DNA of 64,000 nt from Chryseobacterium sp. GVT01B (GCF_019970045.1 NZ_JAHXYI010000004.1:310001-374000), one strand, 5' to 3'. Counted from the stretch's first letter, positions 44,565 through 53,703 are shown. Numbers and translations: made by a program. Notes: a model not told the origin generated them from the sequence alone.

Positions 44565-45251
44565 TTAAGAAAGATTCCAGAAATCTTTTATTAAGTTCAA
44601 CAATAGACTTGGTCGTACTTTATCCAGTGGATGTTTTGTATCCGGAAGTACGGCCAGTTTTGCATTCGGGAGACTTCTGTAAACTCTTGAACTCTCTTCG
44701 ATTGTTACCATATTGTCTTTATCTCCTACCATGATCTGAATAGGAATGTTAATCATCGCAAGATTATTTTCCAAAGGAGGATTTTTACCCAAATCAATCA
44801 TCAAATCTGCAATAGCAGGTAGAAGCAGCTTCCATTTTAATCCGTGTTGTGACTCTAAAAGTTGGGCATACTGTGGAATTTTCTCAAGAATGATATCAGG
44901 ATTAAGCATTTTACTTTCTTTCAAAGCCTGCTCTTCAGTCCAGTCAAACTTTGTTCCCAGTGTGATAACAGAATTTACATGTTCAGGACTTTTCATTGCG
45001 TAACAAAGCGCTGTGTAACCTCCCATACTGTGCCCGAAAATAAATATATCTGTCAAGTTATTTACTTCGCAATATTCTGATAGTTCCTGAGTGTATTTTT
45101 CAATACTAATCCCCTCAGATGGAAGTTCAAGGTTTCCATGTCCTGAAAACAGAGGAGTGTGTACCGTAAAATATTGAGATAAAGTATTCAGATAAGGCGT
45201 AAAAATATCGCTGTGACCTAAAGCTCCGTGTAATAAAAGCAGATGTGGCAT
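44565..45251 (-). CDS. Alpha/beta-fold hydrolase
   Basis: The 228-residue protein has the alpha/beta-hydrolase layout: the oxyanion region LLLHGALGHSD near the N-terminus, nucleophile elbow FGHSMGGYTAL (Ser near residue 75), an acidic residue in MVGDKDNMV, and the catalytic His in LPDTKHPLDKV. It has no signal peptide, so it acts in the cytoplasm. The substrate is unknown; esterase or lipase-like activity is the family norm. It lies 3' to 3' against upp. Confidence 0.9.
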   Translation of the reverse strand: MPHLLLLHGALGHSDIFTPYLNTLSQYFTVHTPLFSGHGNLELPSEGISIEKYTQELSEYCEVNNLTDIFIFGHSMGGYTALCYAMKSPEHVNSVITLGTKFDWTEEQALKESKMLNPDIILEKIPQYAQLLESQHGLKWKLLLPAIADLMIDLGKNPPLENNLAMINIPIQIMVGDKDNMVTIEESSRVYRSLPNAKLAVLPDTKHPLDKVRPSLLLNLIKDFWNLS

Positions 45252-45419
45252 AGTTGTTTAGTTTCCGGAAAATTAGGAAAAAGAATTGAATGATGAAAAT
45301 AGATTCGGTAAGTGTGTGCGAGGGTTTGAGAGTTCTAGAGTTTGAGAATATTTTTAAAAATAATTCGCGCTGAAAATCCCTAAACCTCGAATCTCGGCTC
45401 TCGTACCCCGCAATCTCTT

Positions 45420-46073
45420 TCAAACATCCATCGCCATTACCAATACACTCACTTTATTATTTCCGGCATTTAAAATCTCCCATGCAACCGATGAAACGGT
45501 ATTTCCTGTGGTAAAAACATCATCAATCAGAAGAATGTGCTTTCCTGAAACCGGTTGTGTAATAGAGAATGTATTGAAGGCTTCCAATCTGTGTTTCTTA
45601 TCTTTTAAAGCCTGTGCTTTTGAATAATGATTTCTTTTGATTAATTGATGGTCAAAAGGGATGTCATAAAATGCTGCTAAAGTTTCTGTGAATAAATGAA
45701 GCTGGTTATATCCGCGCTCTTTGAGTTTCTTTGGATGAAGCGGTACACTTGCCAAAAGATCAGGTTTCTCGTTTTTGAAGTCCAGGCGTTCTGTTGTCCA
45801 GTTGGCAATGATTTTTCCTGCTTTTTCCCGGCTTTTGTATTTTAATTCATGGATAATCTGCCGGCTTAAGCTTTCCTCTTCAAATTGAAGTAAAGCAAAG
45901 GTGTTTTCAACAGGGAAAAACAAACTGCATTTTTCCTTGATCGGATTATTTTCAAAATAAGAATAGTGGGTAAAATAAATCTGGCTGAAACAAAGATCAC
46001 ATACCAAAAGTTCAGGATCAATGATTCTGTTACAGTGGATGCAGCGGTTGGGAAATAATATATCTAATATCAT
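45420..46073 (-). CDS. ComF family protein (phosphoribosyltransferase-like)
   Basis: The 217-residue protein has an N-terminal four-Cys zinc-binding region (RCIHCNRIIDPELLVCDLC) and a C-terminal phosphoribosyltransferase domain with SVPLHPKKLKERGYNQ and ILLIDDVFTTGNTV. ComF proteins help natural transformation in some bacteria and are often named so in others without proof. The spacer to the hydrolase (45252-45419) holds a GC-richer CTCGAATCTCGGCTCTCG-like block but no ORF. Confidence 0.92.
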   Translation of the reverse strand: MILDILFPNRCIHCNRIIDPELLVCDLCFSQIYFTHYSYFENNPIKEKCSLFFPVENTFALLQFEEESLSRQIIHELKYKSREKAGKIIANWTTERLDFKNEKPDLLASVPLHPKKLKERGYNQLHLFTETLAAFYDIPFDHQLIKRNHYSKAQALKDKKHRLEAFNTFSITQPVSGKHILLIDDVFTTGNTVSSVAWEILNAGNNKVSVLVMAMDV

Positions 46074-46160
46074 AGTGTGTTTTTACTAAGATATAAAAAA
46101 TTGTCAATTTCACTTCGAAAGTTAGTTGTTTTCGTATCGTAGACTAAAAATATCAACCCG

Positions 46161-46188
46161 AATCACGCACCACGAGTCACGCACCCCG
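46161..46188. repeat. Short GC-rich tandem spacer repeat
   Basis: Two copies of a TCACGCACC unit (within AATCACGCACC and AGTCACGCACC) form a GC-rich island between comF and the ScfR-like regulator gene. No ORF or hairpin explains it. Confidence 0.4.
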
Positions 46189-46211
46189 CAAAAACATTGA
46201 CTATTCACCCT

Positions 46212-47690
46212 TTAATGCTCAAACCTCTTCCTTATCTTCTCCACAGCGTTTTTCATGCTTAGATTAAAATGTTCTTTTTCCAATCTTACCGGTGGTGCTT
46301 GTCTCACTTCACAATCTGCAATACTGCAGGATTCACAGGTAACTCCAACATTGATGGTTTTCAGAGAAGGAGATTTTATAAAACTTATCTTTTTGATCGT
46401 TTGGGAATTCAATAAAATACCCAGGCAATAACTTCTGTTGCTTCCATCAGAAAAAGGATTCTTTTGTGAAGTGGAAATGACAAGATAACTTATTCCCTGA
46501 TCTTTATAATGAGAAATTTGAGCATCCGTAAGAGTTTCATTTTCTTTTAAATGGTCAAGATTTTTTACAGCAATCCACCTTCTGCAATAATGTTCATTAG
46601 TTGCATTGGCATGAGGAGCCTGCTGATGGTTCAGATGAAGTTCTTTTAAAATCTGAATCTTATCCGAATTTTTCTTTTTTACCAGACACAGATAAAATAA
46701 ATCTTTAATTCCCATTTCTGCCGAAAGAATATTAGTCAGTCGGTAGTAGAATGTTTCAGGAGAACGGGTAAAACTGTTGATAAGATTCTCGAAATTTTTA
46801 GATTCCCAAATATTATTTTGGAAAAATTCCGATGTTTTCTCAATGACCGGCTCTTTTGAAATTAATAAAGCACCTGCAAAATAAGATGCATAAAAATTGT
46901 TCAGAATTTCCTCAAAACTTCCAAAGTCAAGCCATGAATACGTATTCGGACGTATTTTTAGTTCCAGAACATTGAATCCGATTTCTTTGGCGAGGATAAA
47001 TGTTTTCTGATCCTTTTCTAGTTTTTGGTTCAGCAGTAATAGTTTTTTCTCCGGAATAAAAAGCGAACGGAGGTTATCCAGGGTTCCATATTTTTCAAAA
47101 TCTTCAGATTGAATCGTGTAGCTAAACTTTTCTGTAAGAATTTTTTCAAGAACTTCAGATTTTAAATTTTTTCCGGGTTTTATCTGATTTTCCTGAGTAA
47201 ACAGAATTACTTTTTCTTCAATTTCCGGAAAATAATTGTCATAAAGTTCCTGGAATGACCTTAATACAGCAAAATAAAATCTTTCCTTACCAAGATTATA
47301 ATTCTGGGAAATTTCGATCAGTGCGTTGATGAAAGCCGTCACCTTTTTGGGAGCATCACTGATAATGCTGATAAGATTGTTTTTGTTGATCCCGAACAGC
47401 TCCAATGGTACTTCTTTGAAAAAATCTGATTGCAGAATTTCATTGAAAGGAGCCAGACTCTTATCGAGTTTGGTAGAAACCAGATCATCAAAAGTACAGC
47501 TCAGCGCTTCGGAAAGCTGGATGATTTTATCGTGTTTTGGATATTTTTTTCCGTTTTCAATTTCGTTAAGGTAAGATTTTGATAATCCTGTCTTTACGGC
47601 AAGATCCTGCAGAGACCAGTTTTTCTTTTGTCTCTGCTGTTTCAGTTTTAGCCCGAAAACTGTTTTGATAAAGTCGCTTTCTGAATTCAT
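46212..47690 (-). CDS. XRE-family transcription regulator of the ScfR/RamB type
   Basis: This 492-residue DNA-binding regulator has an N-terminal XRE helix-turn-helix (about 14-66, LKQQRQKKNWSLQDLAVKTGLSKSYLNEIENG). The middle holds an IrrE/ImmA-like region that has lost the HExxH metal site (FILAKEIGFNVLEL). The C-terminal DUF2083-like domain carries a Cys cluster (VTCESCSIADCEVR). This is the architecture of short-chain fatty acyl-CoA regulators such as RamB, which controls acetate and glyoxylate genes in Corynebacterium. Here it diverges from aceB-aceA with paired dyads between, so it probably controls the shunt and itself. Confidence 0.88.
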   Translation of the reverse strand: MNSESDFIKTVFGLKLKQQRQKKNWSLQDLAVKTGLSKSYLNEIENGKKYPKHDKIIQLSEALSCTFDDLVSTKLDKSLAPFNEILQSDFFKEVPLELFGINKNNLISIISDAPKKVTAFINALIEISQNYNLGKERFYFAVLRSFQELYDNYFPEIEEKVILFTQENQIKPGKNLKSEVLEKILTEKFSYTIQSEDFEKYGTLDNLRSLFIPEKKLLLLNQKLEKDQKTFILAKEIGFNVLELKIRPNTYSWLDFGSFEEILNNFYASYFAGALLISKEPVIEKTSEFFQNNIWESKNFENLINSFTRSPETFYYRLTNILSAEMGIKDLFYLCLVKKKNSDKIQILKELHLNHQQAPHANATNEHYCRRWIAVKNLDHLKENETLTDAQISHYKDQGISYLVISTSQKNPFSDGSNRSYCLGILLNSQTIKKISFIKSPSLKTINVGVTCESCSIADCEVRQAPPVRLEKEHFNLSMKNAVEKIRKRFEH

Positions 47691-47694
47691 TACT

Positions 47695-47702
47695 CAAATA
47701 TA
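47695..47702 (-). promoter_or_regulatory. -7 promoter element of the ScfR-like regulator, abutting its start codon
   Basis: TATATTTG on the minus strand is an exact match. Only four bases (AGTA) separate it from the ATG at 47690, so transcription should begin at or next to the start codon. Confidence 0.55.
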
Positions 47703-47711
47703 AATAATTAG

Positions 47712-47727
47712 ATGCGATTATTCGCAT
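47712..47727. promoter_or_regulatory. Operator-like dyad 1 (GCGA-N4-TCGC)
   Basis: ATGCGATTATTCGCAT is a 16-base inverted repeat (6-bp arms, TTAT centre). It lies just upstream of the regulator's own -7 box, over the expected -33 region. It shares the GCGA-N4-TCGC form with dyad 2, whose centre is 35 bp away. Confidence 0.65.
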
Positions 47728-47747
47728 AATAAATTTTAAATAAAATT

Positions 47748-47761
47748 AGCGAACGTTCGCT
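47748..47761. promoter_or_regulatory. Operator-like dyad 2 (GCGA-N4-TCGC)
   Basis: AGCGAACGTTCGCT is a perfect 14-base palindrome over the expected -33 region of the aceB promoter. It shares the GCGA-N4-TCGC form with dyad 1. Confidence 0.65.
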
Positions 47762-47780
47762 GTTTGTGAAAATTTTTATT

Positions 47781-47788
47781 TATGTTTG
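47781..47788 (+). promoter_or_regulatory. -7 promoter element of aceB-aceA
   Basis: TATGTTTG is an exact match 28 bases before the aceB ATG at 47817. It lies downstream of an earlier in-frame ATG-like start, which rules that start out. Confidence 0.6.
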
Positions 47789-47816
47789 TAATATCAAATC
47801 ACAAAATCAATATGTT

Positions 47817-49391
47817 ATGGAAACCAAGACTCAATTAGAAATAAAAGCACAGAAGCAGTTTGAAGCAGTTTTTACTCCGGATTTGGCAGATTTTCTGATT
47901 GCACTTCATCAGAACTTCAATCATAAAAGGCTTGAACTTTTAAAAGAAAGAAAAAATACACAGCAGAATTTTGATCAGGGTAATCTTCCTGAATTTTTAA
48001 AAGAAACAGAAGAAATCCGGAATGGAAATTGGGTATGTGCCTCTTTGCCTGAAGATTTGCTGGACAGAAGAGTAGAAATTACTGGACCTGTAGACCGCAA
48101 GATGATTATCAATGCTTTGAATTCCGGGGCTTCTACCTTTATGGCAGATTTTGAAGACAGCAGCTCGCCGGTATGGGAAAACTGCATTCAGGGGCAGATT
48201 AATCTTTCTGATGCTATTAACCGTAGTATTGATTTTGTAAACGAAGCAGGAAAAGCTTATACTCTTAACGGAAAAACCGCAGTTTTGCTGGTTCGTCCGC
48301 GTGGGCTTCATCTTCCGGAGAAACATATTGAAATCAATGGTGAAAAAGCTTCCGGCTCGCTGATTGATTTTGGAATGTATTTTTTCAGAAATGCAAAATC
48401 GCTTTTAGAAAAGGGAAGTGGCTCTTACTTCTACCTTCCGAAACTGGAACATTATAAAGAAGCCCGCTGGTGGAATGAAGTTTTTGTCTTTGCCCAAAAT
48501 TATCTGGGAATTCAGCAGGGAACAATTAAAGCTACAGTTTTGATAGAAACCATTACTGCTTCATTTCAGATTGACGAAATTTTATTTGAATTAAAAGAAC
48601 ACAGTGCAGGACTGAATTGTGGAAGATGGGATTATATTTTTTCCTATATCAAAAAATTCAGAAACCTTCCGGAGTTTATCGTACCGGACAGAGATCAGGT
48701 GACCATGACTTCCCCTTTTATGAGCGCCTACTCCAAAAGAGTTATTGAAATATGTCACAAAAGAAATGTACATGCTATCGGCGGAATGACAGCCCAAATT
48801 CCGGTAAAGGACAATGATGAAGCCAATAACCTTGCTTTTGAAAAAGTAAGAAATGATAAGGAAAGAGAGGTGAAAAACGGTCACGACGGAACCTGGGTGG
48901 CACATCCTGCATTAGTTTCGGTGGCAAAAGAAATTTTTGACCAGTATATGCCTTCCAAAAATCAAATCGATAAAAAATTTGAATATCATATAACAGAAAG
49001 TGATTTATTGGAAATTCCTAAAGGCGATATTACCGAAAAAGGAGTCAGAAAAAATATCAACGTGGGAATTCTTTACCTTGAAAGCTGGCTGATGGGAACT
49101 GGTGCTGCGGCTATTTATAACCTGATGGAAGATGCCGCAACTGCAGAGATTTCAAGAACACAGATCTGGCAATGGCTGAAAAACGAAGCCGTGTTAAGTG
49201 ATGACAGAACGCTTACCCGCCACATGATTTTACAGTGGGAAAGTGAAGAAATGGACAATATTGAAAACTATGTAGGAGAAATCCGTTTTAAAAATGGAAA
49301 ATTCAATCTTGCGAAAGAACTTTTCAATGAGCTGATCTTCTCTGAAAATTTTGAAGAATTTTTAACGCTTAAAGCATATCCTTTTATTTAG
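47817..49391 (+). CDS. aceB: Malate synthase A
   Basis: This is the second glyoxylate-shunt enzyme (glyoxylate plus acetyl-CoA to malate). The protein of about 524 residues has the malate synthase signature: TFMADFEDSSSPVWENC, LLVRPRGLHLPEKHI, IKATVLIETITASFQIDEIL, GLNCGRWDYIFSYIKKFR, and HAIGGMTAQIPVKDND. I chose METKTQ (47817); an earlier in-frame start lies upstream of the -7 box. aceA follows 119 bases later, and the pair diverges from the ScfR-like regulator. Confidence 0.95.
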   Translation: METKTQLEIKAQKQFEAVFTPDLADFLIALHQNFNHKRLELLKERKNTQQNFDQGNLPEFLKETEEIRNGNWVCASLPEDLLDRRVEITGPVDRKMIINALNSGASTFMADFEDSSSPVWENCIQGQINLSDAINRSIDFVNEAGKAYTLNGKTAVLLVRPRGLHLPEKHIEINGEKASGSLIDFGMYFFRNAKSLLEKGSGSYFYLPKLEHYKEARWWNEVFVFAQNYLGIQQGTIKATVLIETITASFQIDEILFELKEHSAGLNCGRWDYIFSYIKKFRNLPEFIVPDRDQVTMTSPFMSAYSKRVIEICHKRNVHAIGGMTAQIPVKDNDEANNLAFEKVRNDKEREVKNGHDGTWVAHPALVSVAKEIFDQYMPSKNQIDKKFEYHITESDLLEIPKGDITEKGVRKNINVGILYLESWLMGTGAAAIYNLMEDAATAEISRTQIWQWLKNEAVLSDDRTLTRHMILQWESEEMDNIENYVGEIRFKNGKFNLAKELFNELIFSENFEEFLTLKAYPFI

Positions 49392-49414
49392 GAAAAATGT
49401 TGGTTGCTGGTTTA

Positions 49415-49465
49415 TAGTTGCTGGTTAAAAAACAGATCATGAATTAACAATAGAACCAGCAACTA
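49415..49465 (+). repeat. Hairpin between aceB and aceA
   Basis: TAGTTGCTGGTT (49415-49426) and its exact complement (49454-49465) form a 12-bp stem with a 27-base loop. A second partial GTTGCTGG copy lies just upstream (49403-49410). No T run follows. It could adjust aceA expression or be a spacer repeat of this genome. Confidence 0.5.
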
Positions 49466-49510
49466 GCAACAAAATTACTTTTAAATCTAATCAAACAAAA
49501 TCCAAATATT

Positions 49511-50791
49511 ATGAAAACAAGACAAGAACAAATCCAGGCTATAGAACAAGACTGGCTGACAAATCCACGTTGGAATGGTGTAAAAAGGCCTTATACGGCG
49601 GAAGAAGTTTTGAAACTTCGTGGTTCTTATACCATAGAATATACCATCGCGACAGAAATGTCCAAAAAATTCTGGAATAAATTAAATACTCAGGATTATG
49701 TGGCAGGACTTGGAGCGCTTACAGGTAATCAGGCAGTACAGGAAGTAGATGCAGGACTGGAAGCTATTTATCTTTCAGGCTGGCAGGTGGCTGCAGATGC
49801 TAATTTATCAGGAGAAATGTATCCCGATCAATCGCTGTATCCGGCCAATTCAGTTCCTTCTGTGGTAAAGAAAATTAATAATGCGTTACTGAGAGCAGAT
49901 CAGGTACAATCTGTGAGTGGAACAGGAGATAAAGAATATCTGGTACCTATCATTGCAGATGCAGAAGCGGGTTTTGGAGGTAATCTGAATGCCTTTGAAC
50001 TGATGAAGCAAATGATAGAAGCTGGTGCAGCCGGTGTGCACTTTGAAGATCAGCTTTCTTCTGCAAAAAAATGCGGTCACCTGGGCGGAAAAGTATTGGT
50101 GCCAACCCAGGAGGCAGTCAACAAACTGATTGCAGCACGTCTGGCAGCCGATGTACTGGGAGTTCCGAGTCTTATTATTGCAAGAACAGACGCAGATGCA
50201 GCAGATTTACTGACTTCTGATATTGATGACAGAGATAAAAAATTTGTAACAGGAGAAAGAACTTCCGAAGGATTTTATGTGGTAAGAAACGGAGTAGAGC
50301 AGGGCATCGACAGAGGTTTGTCTTATGCACCCTACGCAGATCTGATCTGGATGGAAACCTCGAACCCTGATCTGGAGCAGGCAAGAAGATTTGCGGAAGG
50401 AATTCATGCTAAATTCCCCGGGAAGATGCTGGCTTATAACTGTTCACCTTCATTCAATTGGGCGGCAAGACTTAGCGTAGAGGAAATGTCTACTTTTCGT
50501 GAAGAGCTGGCAAAAATGGGGTATAAGTTCCAGTTTATTACATTGGCAGGATTCCATGCTTTAAATACAGCAATGTTTGAATTGGCATTAGCCTATAAAG
50601 AAAGAGGAATGGCTGGATACTCAGAACTGCAGGAACGTGAATTTGCTTTGCAGCAGAAAGGATTCAGAGCGGTGAAGCATCAGTCTTTTGTAGGGACAGG
50701 GTATTTTGATGAAGTACAGAATGTTGTTACCAACGGTTCTTCAGCTACCGTAGCGATGAAAGATTCTACGGAAACAGCACAATTCCATTAG
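49511..50791 (+). CDS. aceA: Isocitrate lyase
   Basis: This is the first glyoxylate-shunt enzyme (isocitrate to succinate and glyoxylate). The 426-residue protein has [23 protein letters not shown], the catalytic loop [27 protein letters not shown], and [13 protein letters not shown]. It is the compact bacterial form. With aceB and the divergent regulator it makes a complete shunt for growth on acetate or fatty acids. Confidence 0.96.
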   Translation: MKTRQEQIQAIEQDWLTNPRWNGVKRPYTAEEVLKLRGSYTIEYTIATEMSKKFWNKLNTQDYVAGLGALTGNQAVQEVDAGLEAIYLSGWQVAADANLSGEMYPDQSLYPANSVPSVVKKINNALLRADQVQSVSGTGDKEYLVPIIADAEAGFGGNLNAFELMKQMIEAGAAGVHFEDQLSSAKKCGHLGGKVLVPTQEAVNKLIAARLAADVLGVPSLIIARTDADAADLLTSDIDDRDKKFVTGERTSEGFYVVRNGVEQGIDRGLSYAPYADLIWMETSNPDLEQARRFAEGIHAKFPGKMLAYNCSPSFNWAARLSVEEMSTFREELAKMGYKFQFITLAGFHALNTAMFELALAYKERGMAGYSELQEREFALQQKGFRAVKHQSFVGTGYFDEVQNVVTNGSSATVAMKDSTETAQFH

Positions 50792-50817
50792 TCATTTTTT
50801 CCATATTTTTTGATGTT

Positions 50818-50843
50818 AAACCTTCCTTTTTGGGGAGGTTTTT
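50818..50843 (+). terminator. Terminator after aceA
   Basis: AAACCTTCC and GGAGGTTT pair with one bulge, followed by T residues, 27 bases after the stop. Confidence 0.6.
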
Positions 50844-50927
50844 CTTTATTTAAAGCTTTAAGTCTGTTTTATTTCTTTCAGTTTTTCAAATAATAAAGGT
50901 CATATGATAAGTAATTGAAATTTGAAT

Positions 50928-50935
50928 TATATTTG
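50928..50935 (+). promoter_or_regulatory. -7 promoter element of the OmpH-like gene
   Basis: TATATTTG is an exact match 24 bases before the ATG at 50960. It shows that upstream in-frame TTG start candidates are not used. Confidence 0.6.
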
Positions 50936-50959
50936 GGGACGAAAAATATTATTAAAAAA

Positions 50960-51532
50960 ATGAATTTAATTAAAGTACTTTTTATTACATTAGGATTAAC
51001 CCTTACTGCAGGTGTTGCAAATGCTCAACAGAAAATAGGAAGTGTAAACACAGAAGAAATTTTTGCAAGCTTATCTGAAGTAAAAACTATAGGAACTACG
51101 ATTGATAATCTAACTAAAACAAAACAGACTGAAATTGAAAAGCTGATCAATGATTATCAGACTAAGCTGAAAGCAGCACAGGATAAAGAAAAAACTTTAA
51201 GTGAGGCTAACAAAGAAGCGGTAACTAAAGAACTGATTGCAGCGCAAACAGAATTACAAGGTTTAGGTAAAAAAATAGAAGAAACAAGAGCGCAGGCTGC
51301 TAAAGATATTTCTGCCAAGCAAAATGAAATGCTTACTCCACTGCAAAAGAAAGTAAGAGAAGCTATTTTTGCTGTAGCTAAAGAAAAAAATCTGAGCTAT
51401 GTATTTGATACAGCAGCACAGGAATCCAATAACCTGCTTTATACAGACGGTAGTGAAGATATTACTGCTACTGTAAAAACCAAATTAGGTGCTACAGCAA
51501 CTGCTGCCAAGCCTGCCGGAAAAACTAAATAA
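50960..51532 (+). CDS. OmpH/Skp-family periplasmic chaperone
   Basis: Skp-type proteins hold unfolded outer-membrane proteins in the periplasm. The 190-residue protein has a signal peptide (cut near GVANAQ), a beta start (IGSVNTEEIF), a long charged coiled-coil arm (about 50-125, EKLINDYQTKLKAAQDKEKTL) and a closing VFAVAK/LSYVFDTA segment, the OmpH layout. The Ala/Lys-rich tail is unstructured. It stands alone between two terminators. Confidence 0.9.
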   Translation: MNLIKVLFITLGLTLTAGVANAQQKIGSVNTEEIFASLSEVKTIGTTIDNLTKTKQTEIEKLINDYQTKLKAAQDKEKTLSEANKEAVTKELIAAQTELQGLGKKIEETRAQAAKDISAKQNEMLTPLQKKVREAIFAVAKEKNLSYVFDTAAQESNNLLYTDGSEDITATVKTKLGATATAAKPAGKTK

Positions 51533-51556
51533 GAATATCAATATATTGAATATAGG

Positions 51557-51588
51557 AACGGAATCAGAGAATATCTGATTCCGTTTTT
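51557..51588 (+). terminator. Terminator after the OmpH-like gene
   Basis: A 12-bp perfect stem (51557-51568 with 51574-51585, GAATA loop) is followed by T residues. Confidence 0.9.
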
Positions 51589-51647
51589 CTATTTTCTAAA
51601 GTAAAGTTTTTGTTCTGCAGGACTAAGGAAGTTTTGTTTTAAAATGA

Positions 51648-51655
51648 TAAATTTG
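51648..51655 (+). promoter_or_regulatory. -7 promoter element of the thioesterase gene
   Basis: TAAATTTG is an exact match 11 bases before the ATG at 51667. Confidence 0.5.
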
Positions 51656-51666
51656 AGTAAACTTTC

Positions 51667-52059
51667 ATGAGCATGAATTTAATGTACGAAAAACAGATAA
51701 AGGTAACGGAAGAGCATATTGATCAGAACAATCATGTAAATAATGTACAATACGTGCACTGGGTGGAAGAAGTGGCAGCAGAACACTGGGACCTTTTAAA
51801 ACAGAAAACAGAATATGCAAACGATGCCTGGATGCTTCTTGATCATCATATCCGGTACAAAAAGCAAGTCTATTTGAATGACACCATCACGGTAAGAACC
51901 TATCCCATGTCACCTGAAGGAGCCAAACAGCCCAGAAAAGTAGAATTTTACTGCAATGACGAGCTTGTAGTAGACTCAAGCACCCTTTGGATCCTGTTTG
52001 ATCCGGAAACCAAGAAGATCAAACGTCTGGGCAGTGACTGGCTCGAGAAATTTTTCTAA
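51667..52059 (+). CDS. Acyl-CoA thioesterase, 4-hydroxybenzoyl-CoA hotdog type
   Basis: The 130-residue cytoplasmic hotdog-fold protein has the YbgC/FadM-like active-site region EEHIDQNNHVNNVQYVHWVEEVA, in which Asp, His and Asn are conserved. It also has a beta part with YLNDTITVRTYP. It probably hydrolyses acyl-CoA or acyl-ACP esters; chain length is unknown. It is transcribed alone, as the next gene has its own spacing of 128 bases. Confidence 0.9.
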   Translation: MSMNLMYEKQIKVTEEHIDQNNHVNNVQYVHWVEEVAAEHWDLLKQKTEYANDAWMLLDHHIRYKKQVYLNDTITVRTYPMSPEGAKQPRKVEFYCNDELVVDSSTLWILFDPETKKIKRLGSDWLEKFF

Positions 52060-52187
52060 TAAAGGAAGAAATAGGCTGATTTTAATTTATTAACATGGAG
52101 TTTGAGTGTAAAAAATAATTTTTCTCTCCATGTAATACCATAAAGCCCACAATTGTTTTAATAGAGAAACGAAAAACAGACATTCCC

Positions 52188-53630
52188 ATGAAACTATCTA
52201 TTTTAACAATACTTTTTTTAAGTTTTTTCTTTACCGGTCATAGTCAGACAGCTGACCAGGCAAAAGCAATTGACAGCTATATAAAAAAGGTCATTCAAAT
52301 CAATGAGATACCTGGAATGGCCGTAGGAATCGTTAAGGATAATAAAATTACTTTCCAGAAATACTATGGAACGGAAACTTTAGAGAGTGATAAAAAAGTA
52401 GATGCCAATTCCATGTTCAGGATCTATTCTACTACAAAACTAATGTCAAATGTCGGGCTCTTTCAGCTTGTAGAACAAGGAAAAGTATCTTTAGAAGATA
52501 AAATTTCAAAATATATTGACAATGTACCGGCAGAGTGGCGAAGTATTCAGGTAAAAAACCTTGTATCCCATTCCTCAGGATTACCAGACTGGATTCGTTT
52601 CAGCGATATTCCGGTGGATGCTTCCAATGCTGAAGTGATTGATCGTTTGTCAAAAGAAAAAATGGACTTTGGAACAGGAAGTGATTACAGATACAATCAG
52701 ACCAACTACATGCTGGTCATGATGATCATTGAAAGAGTTACCGGAGAAAAATTTGAAGACTATATCGTGAACAATCAGTTTTCAGATTCCAGAAACCAGG
52801 TTGTGTTTTCATCTAATTCTATTGAAAAAATCCCTAACAGAATCGTAAAGTATATTTATAACAAGGACACCCATCAATATGATAAATCTACATTTGTGGA
52901 AGGGAGAAGAGCGCATTCTGCCAATGGTCTGGCCATTGCATTGCCTGCTTTTTTACAGTGGAGCATTCATTTGAGCAAGAATGATTTTCTAAAACCTGCC
53001 ACACAAGAGCTGATGTGGAAACCTTTTGAATATAAAGATAAAAATATCATCTTTACTCATGGTTGGGATATGGGAACTTTTAATAATATAAAGTCTTATC
53101 ACTTTTCCGGTGGAAATGTAAGTGCCTACAGAATTTTTCCGGATAAAAATATGGCTGTTGTGCTGATGTACAACGGATATAAAGAATCTGCTGTGATGTA
53201 TCAGATGCTCAATCAGATTGCCGGGATTATGGATAAACGCTTGCTGAATCCTTACACGTTGTCAGAAGAATATACAAAATCTGAACCTCTTGTTCACCCT
53301 GATCTTAAAAAAGAAATCTATGGATATCGCATAGAAAAAGACAATCTTGTTTTCTCTTACCAATTTCCTGAAAAGCAAAGCGTAGAATTTATAAAAAATA
53401 TTTCAGTTACCGGTTCATTTAATGACTGGAATCCTGATGATAAAACCTACTATATGAATCTGAAAAAGAACAATACCTTTGAGCTGGTTTTGCCAAAATC
53501 TCAGTTTGAAAAAGGAAAAACCTATCAGTTCAAATTTGTAATGAATAAAAACGGCTGGCTTTCTGTACCTTACAATGCAATCAATGTAGATGGAACTCCG
53601 GATAATAATTTGACCTTTAAAATAGATTAA
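52188..53630 (+). CDS. Serine hydrolase (class C beta-lactamase fold) fused to a glycogen-binding-like domain
   Basis: The 480-residue secreted protein has a signal peptide (cut near GHSQ). A beta-lactamase/penicillin-binding-protein domain (about 25-370) follows with the Ser-x-x-Lys motif in YSTTKLMS and the Tyr-x-Asn-like YNQTNY. The C-terminal beta-sandwich (about 395-480) contains VTGSFNDWNPDDK and KGKTYQFKFVMN, the signature of CBM48/AMPK-beta-type carbohydrate-binding domains. It is probably an esterase or peptidase acting on a polymer-bound substrate; antibiotic resistance is not indicated. Confidence 0.85.
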   Translation: MKLSILTILFLSFFFTGHSQTADQAKAIDSYIKKVIQINEIPGMAVGIVKDNKITFQKYYGTETLESDKKVDANSMFRIYSTTKLMSNVGLFQLVEQGKVSLEDKISKYIDNVPAEWRSIQVKNLVSHSSGLPDWIRFSDIPVDASNAEVIDRLSKEKMDFGTGSDYRYNQTNYMLVMMIIERVTGEKFEDYIVNNQFSDSRNQVVFSSNSIEKIPNRIVKYIYNKDTHQYDKSTFVEGRRAHSANGLAIALPAFLQWSIHLSKNDFLKPATQELMWKPFEYKDKNIIFTHGWDMGTFNNIKSYHFSGGNVSAYRIFPDKNMAVVLMYNGYKESAVMYQMLNQIAGIMDKRLLNPYTLSEEYTKSEPLVHPDLKKEIYGYRIEKDNLVFSYQFPEKQSVEFIKNISVTGSFNDWNPDDKTYYMNLKKNNTFELVLPKSQFEKGKTYQFKFVMNKNGWLSVPYNAINVDGTPDNNLTFKID

Positions 53631-53691
53631 AAAAGATATTTAAATATTGTTGTAATAGAAACAGTCTTTTCTGTGTTAAGCGGTTTTATCA

Positions 53692-53699
53692 TATCTTTG
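53692..53699 (+). promoter_or_regulatory. -7 promoter element abutting the queD start codon
   Basis: TATCTTTG followed by CAGT and then the ATG at 53704 is an exact match only four bases from the start codon, so the mRNA is probably leaderless. Confidence 0.6.
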
Positions 53700-53703
53700 C
53701 AGT

